From the IMG/VR virus record IMGVR_UViG_3300037076_000106, positions 1 through 26,050 of that record: DNA of 26,050 nt, one strand, 5' to 3'. Source of the DNA: a virus. The notes under the pieces were generated by a model, which saw only the letters and a program-made list of their open reading frames with translations, was not told the DNA's origin and made no database searches. Every line of letters begins with the position of its first letter. The stretch's first letter is position 1. The translations under genes and the position numbers were made by a program. Shown in pieces: positions 14,357-22,437 of this stretch.

Positions 14357-15588
14357 TGGCAAACCCTCGTGTACGTGTTGATGTAGGTGCTGATGCCAAA
14401 GGCTTTAACAAAGTCATGACTGGCGTTGAAGACCGTCTGAAAGGTCTCGGTAAAGGAGGCTTTGGGGGCGGTATTTTCGGTGCCATCAGCGGTGGTGGAA
14501 TAAGTGGATTGGGTGCCATGACGGGCATGGGGGCTGTCATTGGAGCATCTGTCGCAGCCGCAGCAGCTATTCTCGCTTTCACTATCAATACTGCCAAGTT
14601 TGCCAAAGAGATGGAAGAGACGGCAGCGAGGTTGAATATCACCACGGTTCAGGCGCAGCAACTATCCTTTGCCGCAGAACTGATGGGTAAGGATTTGGGG
14701 TTCTTGGAGACCATGATACACAAGGTAGATACGTTTGCTGAAAAGGCACTTGTGCGTGGTTCCAAAGAAGCAGAGATTGCCGAGAAACTTGGCATCGCCC
14801 GAGAACAACTTTCTCATTTGGATGATGTCGAATTGACTAAACTTATTGCTCGAAAAGCAGTTGAGAAGAAACTCGGCACAGCAGATTTGGATGTTATCGG
14901 TGGGAAAAAAGGTGGGCGAGAGTTGAAGGAAGCAGGAGAACAGATAGAGAAATCTGAGAAATACGGATTGACTCTTGACCCTCGGGCCATCGCTGCAATG
15001 CACGATGAGTGGGAGAAGTTTACGATTGTTCTTCATGATGGTCTTACCATTCTCAAGAGGGCGGCAGCGGGATTTGTTATTCTTTTCCGTATGATAAAAG
15101 TTCTATCTGACCCCAGAACTTATTTGAAACTCATTACTGGTAATTGGAAAGACGTGATAGAAGATTTGAAACTTGCTACGGGGCGTGGATTGGTGAAGCC
15201 AGTTGATGTAACCAATCGAGAGCCTCCTACTGAAAAACCAGAAGCTCTTGGTCCTATGGGTTCGGGTAATAACCAGTTCTTGAAGATTGGTGGTCTCATG
15301 GGTATTGATACGAGCTACAGGATTGAGAGATTGCTGGCAATGATTGAGCAGAATACTCGCAAAGAAAATGTCTCTACTCCTATAACCCCTCCATCTACAA
15401 GTCCGTTCCCAGTGAGTCAGCCATTGGCTCCATCTCCCGCACGGGTAGCTGGACCAAGTGGGTTTGGTCAGGCGGGGTCACCGGGGTTGTCAAGCCAGAA
15501 TGCTCCTGTATTTAATCCTGCGATGCCCGCCAAGTCGTCAACTCCAGCACAAGCATCATCACCATTCAAACGAAATTTGACGGAATAA
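14356..15588 (+). CDS. Tail tape measure protein (short)
   Basis: Tape measure proteins set tail length and are ejected into the host envelope. The 410-residue product starts with a strand/helix, then a Gly/Ala-rich hydrophobic stretch at about 36-80 (GGGIFGAISGGG, ASVAAAAAILAF), followed by a typical tape-measure helix, EETAARLNITTVQAQQLSFA. A second hydrophobic helix lies at about 225-250 (AAAGFVILFRMIKVL). The last 70 residues are a Pro/Ser-rich low-complexity tail. At 410 residues it is about half the length of lambda gpH, which predicts a short tail if the usual length relation holds. The start overlaps the stop of endonuclease E. Confidence 0.8.
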   Translation: MANPRVRVDVGADAKGFNKVMTGVEDRLKGLGKGGFGGGIFGAISGGGISGLGAMTGMGAVIGASVAAAAAILAFTINTAKFAKEMEETAARLNITTVQAQQLSFAAELMGKDLGFLETMIHKVDTFAEKALVRGSKEAEIAEKLGIAREQLSHLDDVELTKLIARKAVEKKLGTADLDVIGGKKGGRELKEAGEQIEKSEKYGLTLDPRAIAAMHDEWEKFTIVLHDGLTILKRAAAGFVILFRMIKVLSDPRTYLKLITGNWKDVIEDLKLATGRGLVKPVDVTNREPPTEKPEALGPMGSGNNQFLKIGGLMGIDTSYRIERLLAMIEQNTRKENVSTPITPPSTSPFPVSQPLAPSPARVAGPSGFGQAGSPGLSSQNAPVFNPAMPAKSSTPAQASSPFKRNLTE

Positions 15589-15589
15589 T

Positions 15590-16597
15590 ATGAGTAATCT
15601 CAACGTAAATACATTAGGTCAGAACATTGGAACGGTGGAGAATAACTCTGCATTCCGAGGTATAATCCGACAGGCGGCAGTAAATGGTCAAACGACCAGT
15701 ACATGGAATCCACGTACAGGTGGAACCAGCAAGACAGTTCTCAAAGGAACACAAACCAAAATACTTGAATATGCAACACAGTGTCAGACCCAAGGATTTG
15801 AGTATTCAGTCATGGGAGGACATGTATGGACGATAGAAATCACATTCCCGGTGGATGTTATCGTCAATGGAATTAACAGTGAACCGCCTCCTATTGCCAC
15901 TTGGGAACTATCCTATCAACCATTCGAGAAGAACCTTCTCGAACTCAACGATAGGGGACTTATCCAGAACCTTAGTACGTTGAGCAAACAACGAATCGAA
16001 CAAAAACTAAAACTCCCAGAAGAAAAAAGTACATATGCACCGTGGGGGTTTGATGATGTAACTCATTGGGCAGAGGCAACCATAGCATACAATCTAAAAC
16101 GAGCAGGTGTTGAAGGGAAACAAGGATGGGTACATACATTGAAGAAGACCATCGTGGTCAGCAACAATGCCGACACAACGGGTCTTCTTTTGAATCCACA
16201 GTGGGATGGTATGGTGTTCCTCAAAGACCATTTAGTTTCGGTGTATAGTGATGCAGAGCCTAATCCCCTAAGCCGTATGCCAGCCGTAATCAATGTAAAC
16301 ATGCCAGTTCAAACAGATGCCACGAATTGGAATGGAACTACTGCCCCGCATGTTATAACCGAAGGGTACGTGATGGACAAGAATGGTATTATTTCCTACA
16401 TTGGATGGCTTCAATATCCCGCTGAGTATCAGATGATTTCTTTACTGAAATGCCAAATCAGTCAACACTGGGTATTTAACAACTGGTCTGCGGGTCCAAA
16501 GTGGGGACTGTATGACCCTGTTGTGGCATCAACCGAACCAGACCCATCGGTTGGAAGTAATAGCCCGCTCCAAATTGGAGGATTCAACCCATCATAA
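15590..16597 (+). CDS. Putative distal tail / tail-tip protein
   Basis: The 335-residue product has no motif I recognise. It is beta-rich with many Trp residues (SVMGGHVWTIEITFPVD, IATWELSYQPFEKN, YIGWLQYP, HWVFNNWSAGPKWG). It begins one base after the tape-measure stop, so the two are closely linked. Lambda M and L, or distal tail proteins of other siphoviruses, occupy this place. The ribosome site is weak. The Trp-rich, compact-looking sequence with a Pro/Ser tail suits a structural tail-tip protein, but the assignment is by position. Confidence 0.45.
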   Translation: MSNLNVNTLGQNIGTVENNSAFRGIIRQAAVNGQTTSTWNPRTGGTSKTVLKGTQTKILEYATQCQTQGFEYSVMGGHVWTIEITFPVDVIVNGINSEPPPIATWELSYQPFEKNLLELNDRGLIQNLSTLSKQRIEQKLKLPEEKSTYAPWGFDDVTHWAEATIAYNLKRAGVEGKQGWVHTLKKTIVVSNNADTTGLLLNPQWDGMVFLKDHLVSVYSDAEPNPLSRMPAVINVNMPVQTDATNWNGTTAPHVITEGYVMDKNGIISYIGWLQYPAEYQMISLLKCQISQHWVFNNWSAGPKWGLYDPVVASTEPDPSVGSNSPLQIGGFNPS

Positions 16598-16600
16598 TTT

Positions 16601-17368
16601 ATGGCCGACCTGAGAGAAGTAGGAAGCTCGAATGACCCGTTTAGCTATTGGGCGAATTCGTTGAAGGATGTCACACGGGAGAGAGGTCTCTCTAAGAGTG
16701 GTGACATCTTGCTACGTAATACCCACATGGGGGCTTCGATTTCTGTACACCCTAAGTTCAAATACACTCCAAACTTCATGAACTATGTCAGTGAGTGGGA
16801 TGCCGCTGCTGCATATGGGGTAAATGATGTAGTAAGAGTAATGCCGGGAGTAGAGTACAAACTTCCTATGAGTGCTTCGAGCACAGGGGCAGTTCCATTT
16901 CCTTCTCCGGTGGGGTCAGTTGTAGTAACAAGTGGTTATTATATGGCACAAAACGGGCACCAGATGGCAATAACTTCACGAGTAGATAAACCATTGCCGG
17001 GGACGTATATTTGTGTATGCAATGTTCCTGCTTTCTCAACCCTGCCCGAACTTGAATCTATCAATGTCATAAGTCCTACTCTTCATATTCCGTCAAGTTT
17101 TAATGCCCGAGCGGATTTGGCAGGATATTTTGCTTTTCTCCCCTACATAAGATTGACTGACATCAACTATTTCCCTGCGTGGCCAGAATCAAGTAGTATT
17201 GCTGTTCTCAACCCCGACAATCTTACCAAGACGAGAGGACGGTACTGGGAACTTCTTTCATTGCTTCCAACCCCACAACAAGTTTGTCGTAACGGTGAAC
17301 AGAAAACAATCTATGTGGATGCAGAAGTTTCAACCTCGGGTAGTTACCTATACACCAGAACTTACTAA
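16601..17368 (+). CDS. Putative tail-tip protein with carbohydrate-binding-like segment
   Basis: The 255-residue product is beta-rich. Residues 64-100 read as SEWDAAAAYGVNDVVRVMPGVEYK followed by a Gly-Ala-x-Pro turn; this W-x(5)-Y-x-x-x-D-x-V-x(4)-G-x-x-Y pattern resembles chitin/cellulose-binding modules (CBM5/12) seen in tail and lysis proteins. The rest is unrecognised. No ribosome site lies at normal distance before ATG 16601 (a GGAGG is 19 bases upstream). It is followed closely by the Cys-rich gene, suggesting they work in the same tip complex. A role in envelope or glycan contact is an inference. Confidence 0.45.
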   Translation: MADLREVGSSNDPFSYWANSLKDVTRERGLSKSGDILLRNTHMGASISVHPKFKYTPNFMNYVSEWDAAAAYGVNDVVRVMPGVEYKLPMSASSTGAVPFPSPVGSVVVTSGYYMAQNGHQMAITSRVDKPLPGTYICVCNVPAFSTLPELESINVISPTLHIPSSFNARADLAGYFAFLPYIRLTDINYFPAWPESSSIAVLNPDNLTKTRGRYWELLSLLPTPQQVCRNGEQKTIYVDAEVSTSGSYLYTRTY

Positions 17369-17374
17369 TCACCT

Positions 17375-20300
17375 ATGGCATCATGCGTACAAAGCGACAA
17401 CGTTGGGCTTGGTGAGATAACGTTCGATGTAACGGGTTCCCCAGTCAAGATAAAATACAACGTAACGAAGATGCTGAATTATTCAGCATCGGGGATTCCC
17501 CAATGGATTGACCCTTACGAAATCGCCAAAGGCGGTGGTCTTGAAGCTTCCTGTTCCCCATACGCCAGTGACCCTCCACAAAACTTCATTTGCGGTAACT
17601 GGCTTAATGGCAACGTACCATGCTGGCCACAAGATGATAGCATAGTCAAACCATGCGATACAGGGTCATTCTCTACGGGTAATTTCCACAACTGTTTTAG
17701 TCAAAGCAATGATACTGCTTCCAATATCTGTATTGATAACCGACCTCTTGGGTTCAAGAACCTCTACGCCCACAAAACATGGGTAGGCAGACGTTCCTAT
17801 ACATCAAGAGACTGGCAAATCCCCGATGATTGGGATTGGTGCTGTGATGGTTGTGTGTATCACAATTTGGATGAATCCGTTGACAGCGTGAAGTATAGGT
17901 CTGTCTCGGCAACCTCATATTTCAATACTCATATAGATGTCTTTTCAATGGAATCTGTGGACACGGGAACTCAATACTGCTGTTCCGATGGATATACCGA
18001 GTGTGAATGTGGGGTAGGAGATTGTGGTGGAGGAAGCGAGATAGGATGCACAACCTATACAGTTGACCATTCCACCGAATACGGTGGTGCTGCTGATGCG
18101 GCAACCACGATTGATATTTATGGCAACATCATTGCTGTCTCTTGTAATTCAAGTTCCCACGGATGCTCGGTAGATTATTATGATGCATGTAATGATGCTA
18201 CTTCTGCCCAAGCATTAGGAATGCTTGGTGCGGCAAACTCAAATGTTGGAGCATTGATAAATCAGTGGTGTGGAGATTTGAACTCCTATGGTTCCTATGC
18301 CGCCCCTGATGTAGTTTCTCACGATGGACCCGGTAGTTGGACTATTGAGTGGCACGTTGACATCACTCTCTGTACGGCTGGTTGTGGTGGTCCGTTGGAT
18401 GTGACTCATGAACTGGCAGTCCAAATGGTCATTACTCCATCAACGTATGACATTTATACCTATGGACCCAAACCCCAACGTGGTGGATGTACCAATGATA
18501 CTCACTGCTATACGTGGATTCAGACCAACCATAGTCATATGGGATTTGGTGAAACTGATTATACTCAAACGACTGATACCACAGGAATAGGTTCCATTTC
18601 GTTTGACCAACAGTATCACGAAGAAGTCGGAGGAAGTTTAGCCGACCCATATACCATTCAACAGGTCTATGATGAAGTGGTGAACTTGATGTCGTTTTGG
18701 GATTTTGGAGATGAAAATGTTTATCCGTGGAGACGTGATGCTCTCGTCAATATGGGTCCAGTCATTTACCACGATGAAGGTGGGGGAGAGCCATATGTTC
18801 CTGCTTGTACAGCATTACTATTAACCCATACGGGGAATATCATAGGGAAACCCGGACCAGCGGGGATTGATAAAATATGGTGTGTTGACCATCCCAACTA
18901 CTGTAATTGTATGTTTTTCAATGACGTTGATGCATGTTGGGAAATATACCTTCGTGGGTATGGAGCATGGAGCACTGAATGTGGAGTACCAAGAGCTACA
19001 GCCTTCCTCACAGTCCCCGAGGCGAATAACGTACCTCAAGGAGCATTCATCGGAAGCAATTTCTTCTGGACATCCCCGTCAACATGTAACATGGATGCTC
19101 CATCCTATCAAGGGCATGATGATGTCATATGGGCATGTAAATATGCCGAATCCATTTTCTCCAAGCAGGCATTCAACTATTTCCGTCCTTGCGGCATTGA
19201 TAGGCTGCAACCAAGTGAATCGTACAGCAATCGTTGTATCTCAAGTACATCCGATAATGTCCTTACTTTAGAACCTATGGGTCAGCCAACAGACATATCC
19301 ACCGGAGAAACGATGTGGGTATGTGGCACTGGCAATCTTGATGGTATGTGGAAAGGGACAACTGACAGTGGGTATCAGATAACCCTTACTGAGCCACGCA
19401 TTGCCAGTGCTTCTCAATTCCCAATTCAACCTATTACAAGCTGCGGGTCGGGGGTTGTCTATAAAACCCGATGGCAAACCATGACCTCCATTATCTGTGG
19501 AAAAATTGGTGTATCGTCTGCTAACAATGAAAACCCAGTGACTTGTTCTCTATTAGAGCCGACTTATCTTGTCAACGGTGATTCAGTTCAAATTGGTGGG
19601 TCCAAAGGGCTTACTATCATCAATGGAGTTCATACTATCTCGGTCATTGATAATCAACATATTGCTCTTGTAGGAGTAAATGGAACAAGTCAACCTCCTT
19701 ATTCGGGGAGTGGGCAGATATGGTCGCCATTCAGTCCCGACCCGAAATTCAATACTGTGGCGAGCCGCAATGATTTCACTGTTCGTGCATGGCAATATAA
19801 CTATAGAGATATTGGGGAGTACAATAGAGTAATGGGGCAAATTGCTTGGAATACGGGAATCCCATATGATTGCACAAATGGACCCGCTGATAGTTGTGGC
19901 ATAATTCCCGCAACTCCTTCCGAGCCGAGGGGACATCAAGCCGAATGTGGGTTGGACCAGAATGTTATATCCTCTTCGTGTACTACGCATCAACTTCCGA
20001 TAAATGCTTGTGGAGCAATGGCAGCTTATTTCAGCCCCAATGTGGAAAGTTTCGGAAGCAGTTCTCGAAACTATTGGTCTGTGCCAGCAGGATTCACTTA
20101 TGGTGATGGTGTCTATATCACTATGATGCAATGGGCGATTTATCAAATGATGCCCGACCCATACTATGTTAATCCTCCGTGTGCATGTTCAGTAGTTACT
20201 GACCCCGACACTTTCGTTGAAACTCATGAATGTGACCCCAACTGTAGTTGGCAGGAAGATGATGGAAATTGTAATAGAGATGTTACTGGGGATGCAGAAT

Positions 20301-20671
20301 TGGGAATTCCGTGTCACAAATATTATCCTATGAGAGACCAATTTGAAGCAAGATGCGAGCCTCCGGTTGGTGCTCCACCACTTATGAATGGAGTGTATAT
20401 GGGATGTCTTACTACAGCAAACTTTGCGGGTGGAAGAGGCGGGTCTTGCCCCCGTGGCAATTTATGTTATCCACCGGGGCAACCTCTATTCATCTTTCCA
20501 GAACAAGGAAGTAACATCTGTGGCAACAATGCGCTCGACCCAAATATCTATGCCACGCCTTGGATTACTCTTTTGTTGCGTGAAAATTGCGTCTGCAATG
20601 CAGGGTCATTTTCCCAAGCATATATTGATAACGGAATTGGATGCCCTACCGATGTGGTGCCTGCACCGTGA
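17375..20671 (+). CDS. Giant cysteine-rich tail protein, 1098 aa
   Basis: This is the largest protein in the window and has about 57 cysteines by hand count, spread over the whole length with clusters at 156-160 (CC-x2-C), 202-225 (CC, C, C, C, C) and 933-1098 (14 Cys, several as C-x-C). It is also rich in Asp, Asn, Tyr, Trp and Gly, with no transmembrane helix or signal peptide visible and no long coiled coil. No known domain is recognised. Position after the tape measure and tip genes and before the fibres suggests a central tip or host-specificity protein (a gpJ-like place). Such Cys content implies many disulfides or bound metal. No ribosome site precedes ATG 17375. Its stop abuts the stop of the HNH gene on the other strand. 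Confidence 0.65.
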   Translation: MASCVQSDNVGLGEITFDVTGSPVKIKYNVTKMLNYSASGIPQWIDPYEIAKGGGLEASCSPYASDPPQNFICGNWLNGNVPCWPQDDSIVKPCDTGSFSTGNFHNCFSQSNDTASNICIDNRPLGFKNLYAHKTWVGRRSYTSRDWQIPDDWDWCCDGCVYHNLDESVDSVKYRSVSATSYFNTHIDVFSMESVDTGTQYCCSDGYTECECGVGDCGGGSEIGCTTYTVDHSTEYGGAADAATTIDIYGNIIAVSCNSSSHGCSVDYYDACNDATSAQALGMLGAANSNVGALINQWCGDLNSYGSYAAPDVVSHDGPGSWTIEWHVDITLCTAGCGGPLDVTHELAVQMVITPSTYDIYTYGPKPQRGGCTNDTHCYTWIQTNHSHMGFGETDYTQTTDTTGIGSISFDQQYHEEVGGSLADPYTIQQVYDEVVNLMSFWDFGDENVYPWRRDALVNMGPVIYHDEGGGEPYVPACTALLLTHTGNIIGKPGPAGIDKIWCVDHPNYCNCMFFNDVDACWEIYLRGYGAWSTECGVPRATAFLTVPEANNVPQGAFIGSNFFWTSPSTCNMDAPSYQGHDDVIWACKYAESIFSKQAFNYFRPCGIDRLQPSESYSNRCISSTSDNVLTLEPMGQPTDISTGETMWVCGTGNLDGMWKGTTDSGYQITLTEPRIASASQFPIQPITSCGSGVVYKTRWQTMTSIICGKIGVSSANNENPVTCSLLEPTYLVNGDSVQIGGSKGLTIINGVHTISVIDNQHIALVGVNGTSQPPYSGSGQIWSPFSPDPKFNTVASRNDFTVRAWQYNYRDIGEYNRVMGQIAWNTGIPYDCTNGPADSCGIIPATPSEPRGHQAECGLDQNVISSSCTTHQLPINACGAMAAYFSPNVESFGSSSRNYWSVPAGFTYGDGVYITMMQWAIYQMMPDPYYVNPPCACSVVTDPDTFVETHECDPNCSWQEDDGNCNRDVTGDAELGIPCHKYYPMRDQFEARCEPPVGAPPLMNGVYMGCLTTANFAGGRGGSCPRGNLCYPPGQPLFIFPEQGSNICGNNALDPNIYATPWITLLLRENCVCNAGSFSQAYIDNGIGCPTDVVPAP

Positions 20672-21205
20672 TTACACAAATTGTCTTTTTTTACGGCAAC
20701 GTATTTTATGAATATATTCCGATGTAGTATTGAACATTGTGGAGAGTCGAGAATTTGGCAATGAACTTTGTCGTATGAATTTTACATCCGAATTCCGTAT
20801 CTTTTTACTTAATCTATCTTTTTGGATAGCATCATGCGTATTAGATTCGGGGTTCCCCAGAAAAAGGTGCGATGGATTTACACACGGGGGATTATCACAA
20901 TGATGACAAACTTGCATTCCTTTTGGGATTGGACCATTGTGAAGTTCCCACGAGATACGATGAGAACTATAATTGCGTTTATTAAAAATAAACAACCCAT
21001 ATCCTTTTTGGTTACAATTAGCTGTCCATATCCAACATCCTTCCGTTTGTTTTTGAACTTTACACCAAAATCTTTCGGAGAGAGTTCGGGAGTCCTTTTT
21101 AGCACACCAATAACACAAATTATTTCTGTGAAGTGCTCTATTAAGAGCGCATTCACAACTATAAAACAATTCTTTTCCGCAGTTAGGACATATTCTTTTC
21201 CACAT
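20672..21205 (-). CDS. HNH homing endonuclease with N-terminal zinc ribbon
   Basis: The 177-residue product is the only clear minus-strand gene. It has a zinc ribbon at C6, C9, C31, C34 (CxxC-x21-CxxC, the same spacing as endonucleases A, C and D), then an HNH domain: GCWIWTA, YGLF, SSHRISWELHNGPIPKGM, VCHHCDNPPCVNPSHLFLG and NTHDAIQKDR. The H-x-C-x-N-P-x-C-x-N-P-x-H-L pattern is classic for phage HNH_3 enzymes. The basic C terminus probably contacts DNA. It ends immediately next to the Cys-rich gene's stop, so the message would run antisense to that gene. A candidate promoter lies at 21215-21243; no ribosome site is visible. Confidence 0.9.
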   Translation of the reverse strand: MWKRICPNCGKELFYSCECALNRALHRNNLCYWCAKKDSRTLSERFWCKVQKQTEGCWIWTANCNQKGYGLFIFNKRNYSSHRISWELHNGPIPKGMQVCHHCDNPPCVNPSHLFLGNPESNTHDAIQKDRLSKKIRNSDVKFIRQSSLPNSRLSTMFNTTSEYIHKIRCRKKRQFV

Positions 21206-21214
21206 AATGACAAT

Positions 21215-21243
21215 ATAGTATCAAGTTTGTCACCCCAAATCAA
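21215..21243 (-). promoter_or_regulatory. Candidate promoter for the HNH gene
   Basis: On the minus strand TTGATT (21238-21243) and TACTAT (21215-21220) are 17 bases apart, each matching the sigma-70 consensus at four of six positions. Transcription would begin about three bases before the ATG at 21205, giving an almost leaderless message like that predicted for endonuclease C. An independent promoter would be needed because no other minus-strand gene lies upstream within the window. Confidence 0.3.
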
Positions 21244-21255
21244 CTAATTATATCC

Positions 21256-21564
21256 GTGAAAATACTCATCAAAACAATTGAGCATCAGGCTTCCACTCGC
21301 CCCCCGAACTACATTGAGGACGTAATGTCCCACGGAAAAGTGGAAGGCGAATTTTTGGTAATCAGTCCCGAGGATTATACCCAACTCGTTAATAAATATC
21401 GTGATAGTCCACGGGGGTTAGGTGATATTGTCGAGCGTTTGGCAAGACCGATTGCGAAAATATCGGATGCTATATTACACACCCATTTGAGTGGTTGCAG
21501 TGGGTGTAAACATAGGCAAGAAACTCTCAATCGTCTTGTAACATTCAACGGAGGAAAAACATAA
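21256..21564 (+). CDS. Conserved small phage protein with CxxC-x2-R-x3-LN motif
   Basis: The 102-residue product contains GLGDIVERLARPIAKISDAILHTHL followed by GCSGCKHRQETLNRL (C81, C84). I recall this GLGD...C-x-x-C-x-x-R-x3-LN layout from many small phage proteins of unknown function, often found near tail or lysis genes. The Cys pair may bind metal or form a dimer. The GTG at 21256 is the outermost start and lacks a ribosome site. ATG 21325 (residue 24) has GAGG upstream and is a good alternative. The stop overlaps the methyltransferase-like gene's ATG, and it supplies that gene's GGAGG. Confidence 0.65.
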   Translation: MKILIKTIEHQASTRPPNYIEDVMSHGKVEGEFLVISPEDYTQLVNKYRDSPRGLGDIVERLARPIAKISDAILHTHLSGCSGCKHRQETLNRLVTFNGGKT

Positions 21565-22382
21565 TGTGGGTGTCCAGCGGGAGTCAACTTCCATTCGTAA
21601 ACGCTTGCGTGAGAGCTACCAATGACCCATATTGGTTCGATAGATTCAAAACTACAATGGAGATAGTGAGTGTTATTGGTTTAGCGGAGCCTTCGTACGG
21701 ATTTACAATGTTGAGTTCTTCGTACAATGACATTTCTGCATCACTATCTGCTTCTCTCCCGGCATCGTCTGCTCTATCTGCTGCTATTGCATCGGTTTAT
21801 GCTGCTTTCGCATTGAATGATACTTTGGGAGGCTCGCTCTACACTCTTGGGACTCGTTTCGGTCCTATCAGTGGAGAAACCCTCCGCTACGCTGGCTCTG
21901 CCGGTATGATAGTGAAAGCGTTTGGGAATCTGTCGGGGAGTACAATTGTAGAGTTTGGTCCGTTTGTGGGAGGTTTAGCTCATAATTTGCTATCCTATTA
22001 CACCGGGAGTATTTCGGAATACTATATGGTTGACCTACCCGAAGTGCAGGCACTCAGCAAGAAGTACTTTGACACGATGTCGTACACGGTATCGCTTCCT
22101 TACGATACTGCGTCATTCAACTACGATACTGCCTCGGCTCCATCTTCGGGGCACATATTTGTATCCGAATACGCATTAACGGAGTACACGGAGCCAGACC
22201 TTACCAACTATTTCAAGCAGTACGTATCTCAATCTGCGGGGTTCTTTATCCGTTCCAATTTCGTTGACCCGAGCATGTATTATGGCTTTGTTGCTTCCTG
22301 TTCGGTAAACTTCAACGTTACCGCATCGGAAGAACCAAAGATACGTTCCCCGAATGTTATACTTATCGGTTTGCCCAAGTAA
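21564..22382 (+). CDS. Putative SAM-dependent sugar O-methyltransferase-like protein
   Basis: The 272-residue product has a Rossmann methyltransferase motif I, IVEFGPFVGGLA (128-139), and a following acidic strand YYMVDLPE (153-160). This pair (G-x-x-x-GG-L-A, then Y-x-x-x-DLPE) is typical of putative sugar O-methyltransferases that modify surface glycans. An earlier region DPYWFDRFKTTMEIV and a later FVSEYALTEYTEPDL also fit that family's general plan. It uses SAM to methylate a substrate, possibly a host surface sugar or a virion glycan; the substrate is unknown. A strong GGAGG lies nine bases before ATG 21564. Motif I lacks the usual second Gly (GPF instead of GxG), so activity is not certain. 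Confidence 0.65.
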   Translation: MWVSSGSQLPFVNACVRATNDPYWFDRFKTTMEIVSVIGLAEPSYGFTMLSSSYNDISASLSASLPASSALSAAIASVYAAFALNDTLGGSLYTLGTRFGPISGETLRYAGSAGMIVKAFGNLSGSTIVEFGPFVGGLAHNLLSYYTGSISEYYMVDLPEVQALSKKYFDTMSYTVSLPYDTASFNYDTASAPSSGHIFVSEYALTEYTEPDLTNYFKQYVSQSAGFFIRSNFVDPSMYYGFVASCSVNFNVTASEEPKIRSPNVILIGLPK

Positions 22383-22408
22383 ATGATATGTATGTTACGA
22401 TAGCTAAA

Positions 22409-22428
22409 CCTCGGATTAAAAGCCGAGG
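22409..22428 (+). promoter_or_regulatory. Hairpin that pairs the ribosome site of the fibre gene
   Basis: CCTCGG (22409-22414) pairs with CCGAGG (22423-22428) around an eight-base loop. The right arm contains GAGG, the only ribosome-site-like sequence at proper spacing (nine bases) before ATG 22438. When folded, the hairpin would hide it. There is no T-tract, so a terminator is unlikely. Translational control of the fibre gene is an inference from this arrangement. Confidence 0.4.
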
Positions 22429-22437
22429 CATTATCAA

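Noticed and set aside
21227-21254. Plus-strand promoter-like boxes (TTGTCA, 16 bases, TATATC) before the small CxxC gene
   Set aside because: Transcription would start just after the GTG at 21256. It would be usable only with the internal ATG 21325, so evidence is too weak to list.
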